Assembly: GCA_030596915.1 (NCBI GenBank)
Contig: JAUVSX010000008.1
Span: forward strand, 1 to 18,190
From: Chloroflexota bacterium
GTDB lineage: Bacteria > Chloroflexota > Anaerolineae > B4-G1
Direction: 5' to 3'
Length of the DNA: 18,190 nt
Below are positions 6,852-14,308 of this stretch, one piece after another. Below the pieces are notes generated by a model, which was not told where the DNA came from, did not search any database, and worked only from the letters and a program-made list of their open reading frames with translations. How positions within the stretch are numbered: position 1 is the stretch's first letter; every line of letters begins with the position of its first letter. Both the position numbers and the translations under genes were made by a program.

Positions 6852-8120
6852 TCACGCGGCTGCTCTCAGTCCTCTGGGAAGCCCGCCCACTATGACTCGG
6901 CACCCGATGCTCCGCTCCACGTCACCCGGACCCATCTCATCGAGCGATTGCCCGTCGGGTCCCCCGAACATCTCCGGAGGGAGCACGACAGCCTCGCCCA
7001 GCTCCCGCCCTCGCAGCCCAAACACGACGTCCTCCCCAGTCAGCAGGCCCGCGACGGTTACGGTCTCGCCGAAGAAACGGTTGACCACGGGCACGATCGT
7101 CACGCCTGACCACCCGGCTATCGCCTCGCGGAGCAATGGTGCGAACAGCGTGCCGGTCACCAGCGTATGACGGACACTTCCCGCCAGCGCAGGGCGCAGC
7201 CTGTGGTCGATCTCATCCAAGAATCGCCGTACCGCGCCCACCCCATTCTCAGCCAGGTCAAGCCCGTCATATGCCGCGATTGGCGGAATCGGCTCGCCAG
7301 TTGCAAGATACCACTCATCCGACAGGTACACGAACCGTGCGCTCAATCGCGACCGGAACTCTGATTGCCGTCTGGTCACTTGATCGCAGACTCGCCTCAT
7401 TTCGGCAGCGGTGTGCACCCGGCAGCTCCCGCGATGGTACTTCGTCACCCCAACTGGAACGATGCTGACCGACCGCACGGCCGGATACAGCTCGACGAGG
7501 TCTGCCACAGATCGGTCGACATGAGCGCCATCGTTCACCCCAGGCACCAGCACGATCTGCGTGTGGATCTCAACTCCGATGCCAGCGAGCCGTTTGAGCT
7601 GGGCCAGCACATCGGCATCCGCTCGGTCGCCAAGCATACGCCGCCTCAGTCCCGGGTCGGTGGCGTGAACCGAAACATACAGCGGGGACAGAAGCTGCTC
7701 AGAAATGCGGGTCCAGTCGTCCTCGTCGAGGCCAGTTAGCGTGACGTAGTTGCCGAAGAGGAAAGAGAGCCGATAGTCATCGTCCCTGACGTACAGGGAA
7801 CTCCGCAGGCCACCCGGCATCTGGTCGAGGAAGCAGAATTCGCACCGGTTGATGCAGCGTCGTACGGGATCGAACGTGGGCGTTGCGAACTCGAGGCCGA
7901 AGCTCTCTCCGTACTGCCGATCCGCAGCAAGCGTCCGAGAATCATTCTGGCGGAGCACCGTCAGGGTAAGGCGCTCTTCGGCGGCCAGCACTTGGACGTC
8001 GATCACGTCCCGCACGGCCACGCCGTTGATCGAGGCCAGACAGTCTCCTGAGCGAATACCGAGCCGCGCCCCAAGACTCCCCGGAGTGACAGCTTTGATC
8101 AGTCCAGGGGGCACCCGCAT
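6852..8120 (-). CDS. DUF512 protein: PDZ domain plus radical SAM-like iron-sulfur domain
   Basis: 422-residue protein of the DUF512 family, whose function is not established. An N-terminal PDZ-like domain spans about residues 5-60 (PGSLGARLGIRSGDCLASING). The radical-SAM-like core follows, with a CX3CX2C cluster at Cys89, Cys93 and Cys96 in RRCINRCEFCFLDQMPGGLR. Next come the family blocks DDDYRLSFLFGNYVTLTGL, YVSVHATDP and TQIVLVPGVNDG, and then the conserved C-terminal DUF512 domain with VYLSDEWYLATGEPIPP and VVNRFFGETVTVAGLLTGED. The ATG at 8120 overlaps the cmk stop by 22 bases. The GTG at 8114 has better spacing to GAGG (7 bases) and may be the true start, costing two residues. In other bacteria this family often neighbours translation or GTPase genes, so a housekeeping role is plausible. 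Confidence 0.9.
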   Translation of the reverse strand: MRVPPGLIKAVTPGSLGARLGIRSGDCLASINGVAVRDVIDVQVLAAEERLTLTVLRQNDSRTLAADRQYGESFGLEFATPTFDPVRRCINRCEFCFLDQMPGGLRSSLYVRDDDYRLSFLFGNYVTLTGLDEDDWTRISEQLLSPLYVSVHATDPGLRRRMLGDRADADVLAQLKRLAGIGVEIHTQIVLVPGVNDGAHVDRSVADLVELYPAVRSVSIVPVGVTKYHRGSCRVHTAAEMRRVCDQVTRRQSEFRSRLSARFVYLSDEWYLATGEPIPPIAAYDGLDLAENGVGAVRRFLDEIDHRLRPALAGSVRHTLVTGTLFAPLLREAIAGWSGVTIVPVVNRFFGETVTVAGLLTGEDVVFGLRGRELGEAVVLPPEMFGGPDGQSLDEMGPGDVERSIGCRVIVGGLPRGLRAAA

Positions 8121-8791
8121 TCCTCAACCAGAGCGCGAAGCCGGGCAACCACCGCCTCCACGGTGAGATCCGTTGTATCTATCACCACCGCATCCTCCGC
8201 CACCTGAAGCGGAGAAACCTCCCGATGGCTGTCGATTTCGTCTCGGCGTCGCATTGCCCCCAGCACTTCCGCACGTTCGGAGCAATGGCCTCGTGCCAGC
8301 AGCTCATGCCAGCGTCGTCGCGCTCGCTCTTCAACAGTTGCATCGAGATGGACCTTCAGGTCAGCGTCGGGAAGCACGACGGTGGTGATATCGCGCCCGA
8401 TCATCACGACTGGGCCACAGGACGCGACCCGTCGCTGCTTAGGGACGAGGGCAGCCCTGACACCGCGGTAGGCGGACACCGCGGATACGTTGGCATCCAC
8501 CTCCGCCGAACGGATCGACCAAGTGACGTCGACACCGTCAGCCAGAACTGTGTACCTGCGCCCATCGTCGATTGCCGCAGGCATAACGTCGATACGTAGA
8601 TTCCCGGCAAGCCGTGTCACCGCCAGCTCGTCCTCAACCAGGATCGCCCGCTCGATCGCCGCCCAGGTCACAGCTCGATACATAACCCCGGTGTCGAAAT
8701 GAAGGTATTGTAGCTGTTTCGCCAGCAGATCACCGACGGTGCTCTTCCCCGAGGCGGCCGGACCATCTATGGCAATCGTGCGAGGTTTCAG
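8099..8791 (-). CDS. cmk: Cytidylate kinase, predicted CTG start
   Basis: Cytosolic (d)CMP kinase, ATP + CMP to ADP + CDP, in pyrimidine nucleotide supply; 230 residues with the start proposed here, the usual length. The P-loop GPAASGKST lies at residues 10-18. It is followed by the family-typical YLHFDTGVMYRAVTW, the GRDITTVVLPDADLK segment near 142-156 and the arginine-rich lid with RRDEIDSHREVSPL. No ATG, GTG or TTG exists between the in-frame TAG six codons upstream and the P-loop. The first ATG in frame (8683) would delete the P-loop and cannot be the start of a working enzyme. The CTG at 8791 is preceded by GGGAGGA nine bases upstream and gives the expected N-terminus. ATT or ACG starts are the less likely alternatives. 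It opens the cmk-DUF512-GT4-VanZ unit. Confidence 0.92.
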   Translation of the reverse strand: MKPRTIAIDGPAASGKSTVGDLLAKQLQYLHFDTGVMYRAVTWAAIERAILVEDELAVTRLAGNLRIDVMPAAIDDGRRYTVLADGVDVTWSIRSAEVDANVSAVSAYRGVRAALVPKQRRVASCGPVVMIGRDITTVVLPDADLKVHLDATVEERARRRWHELLARGHCSERAEVLGAMRRRDEIDSHREVSPLQVAEDAVVIDTTDLTVEAVVARLRALVEECGCPLD

Positions 8792-8834
8792 TGGCGTGCG
8801 TCCTCCCTACGGCATGGCTGGTGATGCAGGCGGC

Positions 8835-8862
8835 ATTATACCGCGAGCCGACCCGAGATCAA
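8835..8862 (-). promoter_or_regulatory. Promoter of cmk
   Basis: On the minus strand TTGATC (8862-8857) is separated by 16 bases from a perfect TATAAT (8840-8835). The predicted start is near 8828, giving a leader of about 37 bases that contains the GGGAGGA ribosome-binding site of cmk. No other convincing promoter is seen down to the VanZ-like gene, so this one probably drives four genes. The rest of the gap 8792-8994 shows nothing else I can name. Confidence 0.6.
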
Positions 8863-8994
8863 GGCCCACTCGCTATCGACCCGCGCCCCGATCCTCACCG
8901 GGCGAAGACGGTTTTCGACCACGCAGATGAGAGGATGGACGCGGCAGAGCACTATCGGCAATCCCGTACGCGCACCGAGGCGTGGACGCTCGGG

Positions 8995-9930
8995 CTAGAG
9001 CACAAGAGACGCGGTCCTGGGAATAAGGTCCATGACAGGGTCGATCTCGTCGTTCAGGATCTTGCGCCCTAGCTGGTCCCCATAGGACGTCAGCTCCGGG
9101 ATCTTGGTCGGGTCATCCGGCGCGATCGGCTCCTGAAGATCCACCTGGAACCTGCGGAAGTCGAGTTGGTCGAAGAATTGGCTTACCAGGTGAACCTGCT
9201 GGTCATCAGAAGACTGCAAGAACGCACCTACGAGAGGCGTGATCCAGTCCCACGCCCAATACCGGTCAGCGTCACCAGGCTGGGTGGTGTGCGGATTGCG
9301 GCCTGTACCCAGGCTTATGAGTGTCGTCTCCGCCGGATCCCATCCCAGGCACACGTAGGCTTCGTAGGCGGCGAGGTAGCAGGGATTGGCGTAGGCCCCG
9401 ACGCCACCATCGACGTAGCGCCCGCCAACGACCGGGAAGTAGCTCGGGATGGCGGCGGAACACATCACGGCTTGCACGAGTTTCCAGTCTGCATACTCCT
9501 CTTTCCAGGGCTTGATGAAGCGCGTGCGATTCGTGACCAGGTCAAATGTGGTAATTACCACGTCCGTCGGCGGATCTGCTGCCCAGAGATCAGCCATCGT
9601 CATGTCTCCCACGTAGCGTTTGAGTGCGATCTCCAGAGGGCGGCTTGTGTATCGATGGCGGGACAGCGGCCACAGGTAGTAGCGCCACGTCTTCCGAAAT
9701 ATGGTGGCGCCCAGTTCGCAGTAGAGACGGTGCAAACCGGCGCCGCTCAGGCCTACGCCTATCCCGGCCGAGATGACCGATCCCGTTGAGGTGCCCGCCG
9801 CCAGCCGGAACAGGTCGTGCGATGTGCATCCCAGATGATCCTCAAGGATTGAGAGAGCCCGCGTGACCATGATGCCCTTCATGCCACCACCATCAACCGC
9901 GATGGCAACGTGTTTTCGGAAAGGTTTCAC
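8995..9930 (-). CDS. Patatin-like phospholipase/acyl hydrolase
   Basis: Ser-Asp dyad lipid acyl hydrolase of the patatin family, 311 residues with no signal peptide, so probably cytoplasmic or membrane-associated from the inside. The oxyanion-hole motif GGGMKG is at residues 14-19. The nucleophile elbow G-T-S48-T-G is at 46-50, and the catalytic aspartate is Asp174 in the DGG motif. All key residues are intact, so it should be active. The family block AVMCSAAIPSYFPVV (about 154-168) precedes the DGG. I chose the GTG at 9930 because GGAGGAG lies six bases before it and because it overlaps the previous stop as GTGA; a longer in-frame start would add 21 unlike residues. The tight link to the pseudouridine synthase means one transcript. 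Substrate unknown. Confidence 0.9.
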   Translation of the reverse strand: MKPFRKHVAIAVDGGGMKGIMVTRALSILEDHLGCTSHDLFRLAAGTSTGSVISAGIGVGLSGAGLHRLYCELGATIFRKTWRYYLWPLSRHRYTSRPLEIALKRYVGDMTMADLWAADPPTDVVITTFDLVTNRTRFIKPWKEEYADWKLVQAVMCSAAIPSYFPVVGGRYVDGGVGAYANPCYLAAYEAYVCLGWDPAETTLISLGTGRNPHTTQPGDADRYWAWDWITPLVGAFLQSSDDQQVHLVSQFFDQLDFRRFQVDLQEPIAPDDPTKIPELTSYGDQLGRKILNDEIDPVMDLIPRTASLVL

Positions 9931-10655
9931 GGTCGCCTCCTCCGGGTTTGCACCTTGAGCTGACCAAGTTCCTGTCTCGTGAGATGGCGCCACTGGCCAG
10001 GCTCGAGGTTCCCGAGGCGCACGGGACCCACGCGCACTCGGATCAACCGCAGCAACCGGTGGCCGAGCATCGCCGCCACGCGACGGATCTGGCGCTTGCG
10101 TCCCTCTCGCAGGACGATGCTCAACCAGGTCCGCTTCCCCTCGCGCCTGAGGATCGAGACTTCGGCTCGTGCAGTCCGCCGACCATCCAGGAAGACGCCA
10201 TCGCGCCAGCGCTCAAGGGCAGCGTCGTCCAGGTGCCCCTCCAGGCACGCGTGGTACTCCTTCGTGTGCCCATAGCGCGGATGCGTAAGCTTGTTGGTCA
10301 TCTCGCCGTCATTGGTAAGCAGTACAAGACCCTCGCTCCATTGGTCTAGCCGACCTGCCGGGTACAATCGCCCAGGCAAGGGCACCAAGGCACGGACGGT
10401 CGGCCGGCCGCGCACGTCGCGAGTCGTCGAGAGCACCCCGGGGGGTTTGTGGACCGCCACGTAGACACGGTCCTCGGTCGCCACGGCCACTTCCGTTCCC
10501 CTCAACGCGATCCTGTCTCGCTTCGGATCCGCCTTCTGGCCAATCTGGGCGACGTTTCCGTCCACCGTGACCTCGCCCCGGCGAATCATCTCCTCGCACG
10601 CACGGCGGGAGCCCAGCCCGGCGCGGGCCAGTATCTTCTGCAGTCGCTCTTCCAT
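9927..10655 (-). CDS. RsuA/RluB-type 16S/23S rRNA pseudouridine synthase
   Basis: Converts a specific rRNA uridine to pseudouridine; 242 residues. An N-terminal S4 RNA-binding domain covers about residues 2-50 (RLQKILARAGLGSRRACEEM, then GEVTVDG). The synthase domain has the KPPGVLSTTRD block (about 70-80) and the catalytic motif RLYPAGRLD with Asp104, followed by QWSEGLVLLTNDG. Later blocks are GRKRQIRRVAAMLGHRLLRLIRVRVG (about 190-215) and the basic tail TRRRRP. Sequence alone does not separate RsuA (16S) from RluB (23S) specificity. The ATG at 10655 aligns with the usual start of the family; its Shine-Dalgarno is weak. The stop overlaps the patatin gene GTG by 4 bases. A promoter of good quality lies just upstream. 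Confidence 0.93.
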   Translation of the reverse strand: MEERLQKILARAGLGSRRACEEMIRRGEVTVDGNVAQIGQKADPKRDRIALRGTEVAVATEDRVYVAVHKPPGVLSTTRDVRGRPTVRALVPLPGRLYPAGRLDQWSEGLVLLTNDGEMTNKLTHPRYGHTKEYHACLEGHLDDAALERWRDGVFLDGRRTARAEVSILRREGKRTWLSIVLREGRKRQIRRVAAMLGHRLLRLIRVRVGPVRLGNLEPGQWRHLTRQELGQLKVQTRRRRP

Positions 10656-10682
10656 AGTTACTCGCGTATGATCACCAGCATG

Positions 10683-10711
10683 ATTATAGTGCAGGCACGC
10701 CCAGGCTTCAA
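10683..10711 (-). promoter_or_regulatory. Promoter of the pseudouridine synthase-patatin operon
   Basis: Minus-strand TTGAAG (10711-10706), a 17-base spacer and a perfect TATAAT (10688-10683). The predicted start is near 10676, about 21 bases before the ATG at 10655. The short leader has only a weak Shine-Dalgarno. Confidence 0.65.
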
Positions 10712-10964
10712 CGTCTGCGTACACCGGCAACGGGCACGTCCCTGCGGTTCACCATCACACGCCGCGATCGGCGTGCGATCTCGACGGGCAGCACCACGAG
10801 GTGCTGAATTCACCCTCGGCGCAAACAGAGTGGTATGACGCGCCCGCCAGGGTGCCGGGCAAGCGGCGCGTCCCATTGCGACACTCTTGAGCCCCACGCC
10901 TGGCGGACCGCGCGGCAGGCTGCCGATCGCACGTGGCATCATTGCAGCGACCGTTCAAACCCCC
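10712..10964. other. Intergenic region with three inverted repeats
   Basis: Part of the 309-base gap between the pseudouridine synthase and the ABC gene. It holds a hairpin of 11-base arms with one mismatch at 10754-10779 (loop CGAT), a 6-bp hairpin AGCACC/GGTGCT at 10790-10805 (loop ACGA), and 8-base arms GACGCGCC/GGCGCGTC at 10837-10844 and 10865-10872. None is followed by a T-run on either strand, so they are not classical intrinsic terminators. I see no convincing gene here; a 94-codon minus-strand frame across the region has no family features. Confidence 0.4.
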
Positions 10965-12824
10965 TCAGGGCGAGGCCGGCCCCGACTCCCTGCCCGTTTC
11001 GACCCGGCCTGTCTCACGCACCTGCGCCCGCCACGACTCGGCGTAATGGCCACCAGACGATACCAGTTCCTCGTGGGTGCCGGACTCGGCGATCCTGCCC
11101 TCGCGCACCACGTGAATTGAGTCCGCGTGCATGGCCGTCGTGAATCGATGTGTGACAATGACGGCTGTGCGTCCCTTGGCAAGTTCACGGAAGCGCCTCA
11201 GCCAATCGGTCTCAGCCCAGGAATCCATCGCACTTGTCGGTTCGTCGAGCACGATTATGGGAGCCTGGCGCAGAAACGCCCGCGCCAACGCGACTCTCTG
11301 CCACTCACCCACGCTGAGATCGGTGCCGCCCGTGAATCTCCTGCCTAGCAGCGTGTCATACCCATCCGACAGGCGGGCCACCACCTCATCGGCGCCTGCC
11401 GCTGCGGCCGCGGCCTCGATCTCGCGAGCGGTTGGTTTGTGTGAGATGTCCCCCAACCCGATGTTCTCCGCTACAGTCGCATTGTACTGGACAGGCTCCT
11501 GGAACAGCACTGTCACCATCCGCCGCAACTCATCGACATCGAGGTCGCGCAGATCCACGCCGACTAGCTCGATCCGCCCCTCCTGCGGATCGTACAGGCG
11601 GCAGAGAAGCTTGAGCAGAGTCGTCTTCCCCGCGCCGTTTGGGCCCACAACGGCCGCGACCTGACCCGCCTCGATGAACAGTGAGAAATCGCGCAGTGCC
11701 GCTCGGTCGCCTCCCGGATAGCAGAAGGTCACGTTGCGAAACCAGATGCCGTGCTCCAACAGACGCGGCGCGGGCCGAGGTCTCTCCGGAGAGGCAATGG
11801 TCGGCTCCAGTTCCAGGAACTCGAACAGATGCGCAAGGAAAAGACTGTTGGAATAGACTTGCTGGATGCTTGTCAAGAGAGACCGCATCGCCCCCTGGCC
11901 CTGATTGACGACCTGGTAGAACAGTGCCAGATCTCCCAGGCTGGCGTACCCATTCAGCGCGCGTGATAGCATCCAGATCATGGCCGCGCCGAACGCGATA
12001 AGGCCTAGAACGCCAGCCGCCAGCTCGGCAAGCCCTTGGTCACGGGTCATCTTCAGGCGCTCCGTGCGCAGCCGCTCCCGCACGCTTTGGTAGCGGTCCC
12101 GGAAGAGCTCCCCGAGGCCAAACAAACGAACTTCGGCCGCGACCTCCCGTGCCGTCAGCAGCCAGTAGTAATACCAAGCGCGGCGCTCGTCCGCCGTGGC
12201 TCGCACCCGCCACCTGTACCGGCGCAGGCTGTGGCGCAAGGCAACGTAGAGGGCCGGCAGAGCGCCGAGCAGCAGCGCAAACGGAAGCCAGACCGCGTAT
12301 GGGATCAAGAAACCCGCCATAGCCACGAGCGTAATCCCGTTCTGCACCAGGCTGCCGATACTCTCGAGAAGCGCTGCGGGGCGATGGCTGCCCTCGAGGC
12401 GTGCCCGATGCAGATGGTCGTAGTAGTCCGCTGAGTCGTAGAAGGCCATATCGACGGCGACGGACTTCTCGTGGATCAGCAACGTGACATGATCCTGCAC
12501 GAGCTCCGCCTGTGTGGCCCGGACCCAACCGGCTGCGGTGCCCAGGAGCTGGTTGACAAGCATCACGCCGGCCATCAACACTGCCAGGAGAAGCGTGTGC
12601 CGCAGGCTCTCCCAACCGCCGCCGGAGTCCACCACCGCAACGAGGCTGTCCACCAGCAGTCGCGTGAGGGTGACGGTCGCCACGGGCAGGACGCCCTGCA
12701 CGATGAGGAGCGCACCCCAGGCGATTGTCCAGCCGCGCGCGCTGGCCCACACGAGCGCGACCGCTCGAGAAAGGTAGGGGATCTGGTCCAGTGCGCGGCG
12801 CAGCCTTGCGGTCAGTAAGCTCAA
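10965..12824 (-). CDS. ABC exporter, fused permease-ATPase half-transporter
   Basis: 619-residue protein with an N-terminal membrane domain of about six helices (residues 25-330) and a C-terminal ATPase. Walker A is GPNGAGKT, with Lys400. The Q-loop is VLFQEPV. The signature is LSVGE at 503-507 instead of LSGGQ. Walker B is IIVLDEPTSAMD, with catalytic Glu, and the switch histidine is in VIVTHR. All ATP-hydrolysis residues are present. Such proteins pair as dimers to export peptides, lipids or small molecules; the substrate is not visible and no partner half lies next to it, so a homodimer is likely. The start is TTG at 12824: an in-frame TAG lies two codons upstream and no ATG exists nearby. 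A GGAGGG about 11 bases upstream and an adjacent AGGGG are possible ribosome sites. Confidence 0.92.
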   Translation of the reverse strand: MSLLTARLRRALDQIPYLSRAVALVWASARGWTIAWGALLIVQGVLPVATVTLTRLLVDSLVAVVDSGGGWESLRHTLLLAVLMAGVMLVNQLLGTAAGWVRATQAELVQDHVTLLIHEKSVAVDMAFYDSADYYDHLHRARLEGSHRPAALLESIGSLVQNGITLVAMAGFLIPYAVWLPFALLLGALPALYVALRHSLRRYRWRVRATADERRAWYYYWLLTAREVAAEVRLFGLGELFRDRYQSVRERLRTERLKMTRDQGLAELAAGVLGLIAFGAAMIWMLSRALNGYASLGDLALFYQVVNQGQGAMRSLLTSIQQVYSNSLFLAHLFEFLELEPTIASPERPRPAPRLLEHGIWFRNVTFCYPGGDRAALRDFSLFIEAGQVAAVVGPNGAGKTTLLKLLCRLYDPQEGRIELVGVDLRDLDVDELRRMVTVLFQEPVQYNATVAENIGLGDISHKPTAREIEAAAAAAGADEVVARLSDGYDTLLGRRFTGGTDLSVGEWQRVALARAFLRQAPIIVLDEPTSAMDSWAETDWLRRFRELAKGRTAVIVTHRFTTAMHADSIHVVREGRIAESGTHEELVSSGGHYAESWRAQVRETGRVETGRESGPASP

Positions 12825-12932
12825 CCCCTAGCTGCCCTCCCACGCGACGCAAGGTCAGTGTCGTACATGGCTTTGTGGTCTCGCGGCCGACGGAGAAGCA
12901 TCCTTGATCGTGGCCCCAAGGTCCCGTCGTCG

Positions 12933-12946
12933 ATTCTATCAGATTG
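12933..12946 (-). promoter_or_regulatory. Candidate promoter and structured leader of the ABC exporter gene
   Basis: Minus-strand TGATAGAAT places a -10 TAGAAT at 12938-12933, with an extended TG that is part of the stop codon of the upstream WbsX-like gene. The -35 is poor. The predicted leader is about 100 bases long and can form a nested hairpin (CGACGG/CCGTCG outside, CCTTG/CAAGG inside). The role is unknown. Confidence 0.4.
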
Positions 12947-14075
12947 TGCGCGCACCGAACACATCCCGGACGGCCTCAAGGTAAGCCATCCCACTGGTCG
13001 CGTCCGGCTCGAGGTAGCTGCCCTCGGTCCACTCGTTCCAGCAGTTGATGTTCAGGATCCTGTGATCATCACGCTGGTCCAGTCGCGCCCTGGTTACGTC
13101 CAGCGCTGCCTTGAAGTTTTCCGGCGTGTTGCCGCCGATCACGTTAGTGTACGGGTATCCCACCGGGGCCCACATGTCCGAAGCGATCGTCCGCGGACTG
13201 GAGTCCCATCCCATCGTGACGTTGGGGTAGTAGGGCACGGAGAACTCTCGCTCAGCCCTCTCCCAGTAGGCGAGATACCCTTCGAGAACAGACCGGTACT
13301 CCGTCAGCGGGGATTCGGAAAGGGGGACGTGGTGGATCCATACGTACGATGTGACGCTGTCGAACCCGAGATCGCGGACGAGCGTCGCAGGATCAGCCGG
13401 GATCCGTTCGCCAGGCAGGATTGGCTTGCCCCAAACGACGGCGTTGAGGTGTAGGTCCTCGAAGCCTGCAGCTTGTGTCTTGGAACGGAATCCGTCCAGT
13501 GCCGCGCGAGTTCTGGTGACCCCGTCGAAGGAATCAAGTAGCGCGCCAAGATCATAGATCGAGCAGTAGGGACAGCCGTCGATCGCGAAATACGAGGGCT
13601 GGACGAAGTACCGGCTTACGGCGTGGTTGGTCATCCGCTCGAAGGTGCTGGCCGAGACTCGCCCGGGATAGAGCAGGGGCGCGGGTGAATTCATCTTCGC
13701 AGGATGGATGTCTACCCAGTCGTGATTGGCCCACATGCAGCAGAACTTGACCCGACCGCAGTTACTCGCCCCGAGGTAGCCCTCCTCGAGGCAGCGCTCG
13801 AGGAAGGGGCCATCGTCATACCAGTACCAGTCGAAGATCCAATAGTCAATCCCGTGGCCTGCTGCAGCGGCGATCTTCGTCTCCATAGCGCCAGGGGATG
13901 CCTCATCGACGTATCCCCAGAGCGGCACCTTGGGCTGCGCGTGGCCTGGGAAGCGGGGCAGGGCACGCCGAACCAATTGCCACTCCGTCCACCCACTCCC
14001 GTGCACAGCCTCGTTGCGCGGGTCGACATGGTAGTTGGGGAAGTAGTAGCACCCGACCTCATACCTGTTAGGCAT
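12939..14075 (-). CDS. WbsX/glycoside hydrolase family 99-like protein
   Basis: 378-residue protein of the WbsX family, often named glycosyltransferase WbsX but related in fold to GH99-type endo-mannosidases. Typical blocks are CYYFPNYHVDPRNEAVHGSG followed by WTEWQLV near the N-terminus, GIDYWIFDWYWYDDGPFLER (about 78-97), a central FDSVTSYVWIHH, and the hallmark near the C-terminus INCWNEWTEGSYLEPD. The Trp/Glu-rich motifs suggest a carbohydrate-binding cleft; which acid is catalytic I cannot assign. No signal peptide is seen, so a cytoplasmic glycan-assembly role is possible. The ATG at 14075 gives the family N-terminus and has GGGAGA about 9 bases upstream. A 131-residue upstream extension in the same frame looks non-coding and crosses the promoter. 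In other genomes the family sits in polysaccharide clusters; here it stands alone. Confidence 0.87.
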   Translation of the reverse strand: MPNRYEVGCYYFPNYHVDPRNEAVHGSGWTEWQLVRRALPRFPGHAQPKVPLWGYVDEASPGAMETKIAAAAGHGIDYWIFDWYWYDDGPFLERCLEEGYLGASNCGRVKFCCMWANHDWVDIHPAKMNSPAPLLYPGRVSASTFERMTNHAVSRYFVQPSYFAIDGCPYCSIYDLGALLDSFDGVTRTRAALDGFRSKTQAAGFEDLHLNAVVWGKPILPGERIPADPATLVRDLGFDSVTSYVWIHHVPLSESPLTEYRSVLEGYLAYWERAEREFSVPYYPNVTMGWDSSPRTIASDMWAPVGYPYTNVIGGNTPENFKAALDVTRARLDQRDDHRILNINCWNEWTEGSYLEPDATSGMAYLEAVRDVFGARTI

Positions 14076-14184
14076 CTTGCTTGATCTCCCACGGTGGTTG
14101 GCGGGTAGGCCGCCCTCTCCGACGACCACGTCGCCTGAGGCCTGGGGCTTGGCGCCCGTTCCCCTGTCGATGACCGTTGAAGGC

Positions 14185-14213
14185 AGTATAGCACACCGGC
14201 ACACTGCGGCCAA
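14185..14213 (-). promoter_or_regulatory. Promoter of the WbsX-like gene
   Basis: Minus-strand TTGGCC (14213-14208), a 17-base spacer, then TGCTATACT with the -10 TATACT at 14190-14185 and an extended TG. The predicted start is near 14178, leaving a leader of about 100 bases before the ATG at 14075. Confidence 0.6.
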
Positions 14214-14225
14214 CCAGCCGGACGC

Positions 14226-14254
14226 GCTGGACAACGTACACAACTGGCTGGACA
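14226..14254 (+). repeat. Direct repeat GCTGGACA in the divergent promoter region
   Basis: Two identical 8-mers at 14226-14233 and 14247-14254 are spaced 21 bases start to start, two helical turns. The second overlaps the -35 element of the plus-strand gene. It could be a dimeric regulator site; a chance match is possible at this length. Confidence 0.35.
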
Positions 14255-14276
14255 GCCAAGGCGAAGCAGCTATAAT
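14249..14276 (+). promoter_or_regulatory. Promoter of the zinc-ribbon/TPR/propeller gene
   Basis: TGGACA (14249-14254), five of six matches to the -35 consensus, with a 16-base spacer and a perfect TATAAT (14271-14276). The predicted start is near 14283, giving a leader of about 26 bases with GAGG six bases before the ATG at 14309. Confidence 0.65.
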
Positions 14277-14308
14277 CCCGCCTGCTTCACCAGGTAGTGA
14301 GGAACCGA

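Noticed and set aside
6343..7170. 275-codon plus-strand open frame
   Set aside because: It is antisense to the GT4 and DUF512 genes, is low-complexity Ser/Pro/Arg, and has no motif.
8099..8683. Shorter cmk starting at the first in-frame ATG
   Set aside because: It would remove the P-loop and first strand, which are encoded intact just upstream in the same frame.
10658..10942. 94-codon minus-strand frame in the gap before the ABC gene end
   Set aside because: It runs across three inverted repeats and the promoter of the pseudouridine synthase, and has no motif.
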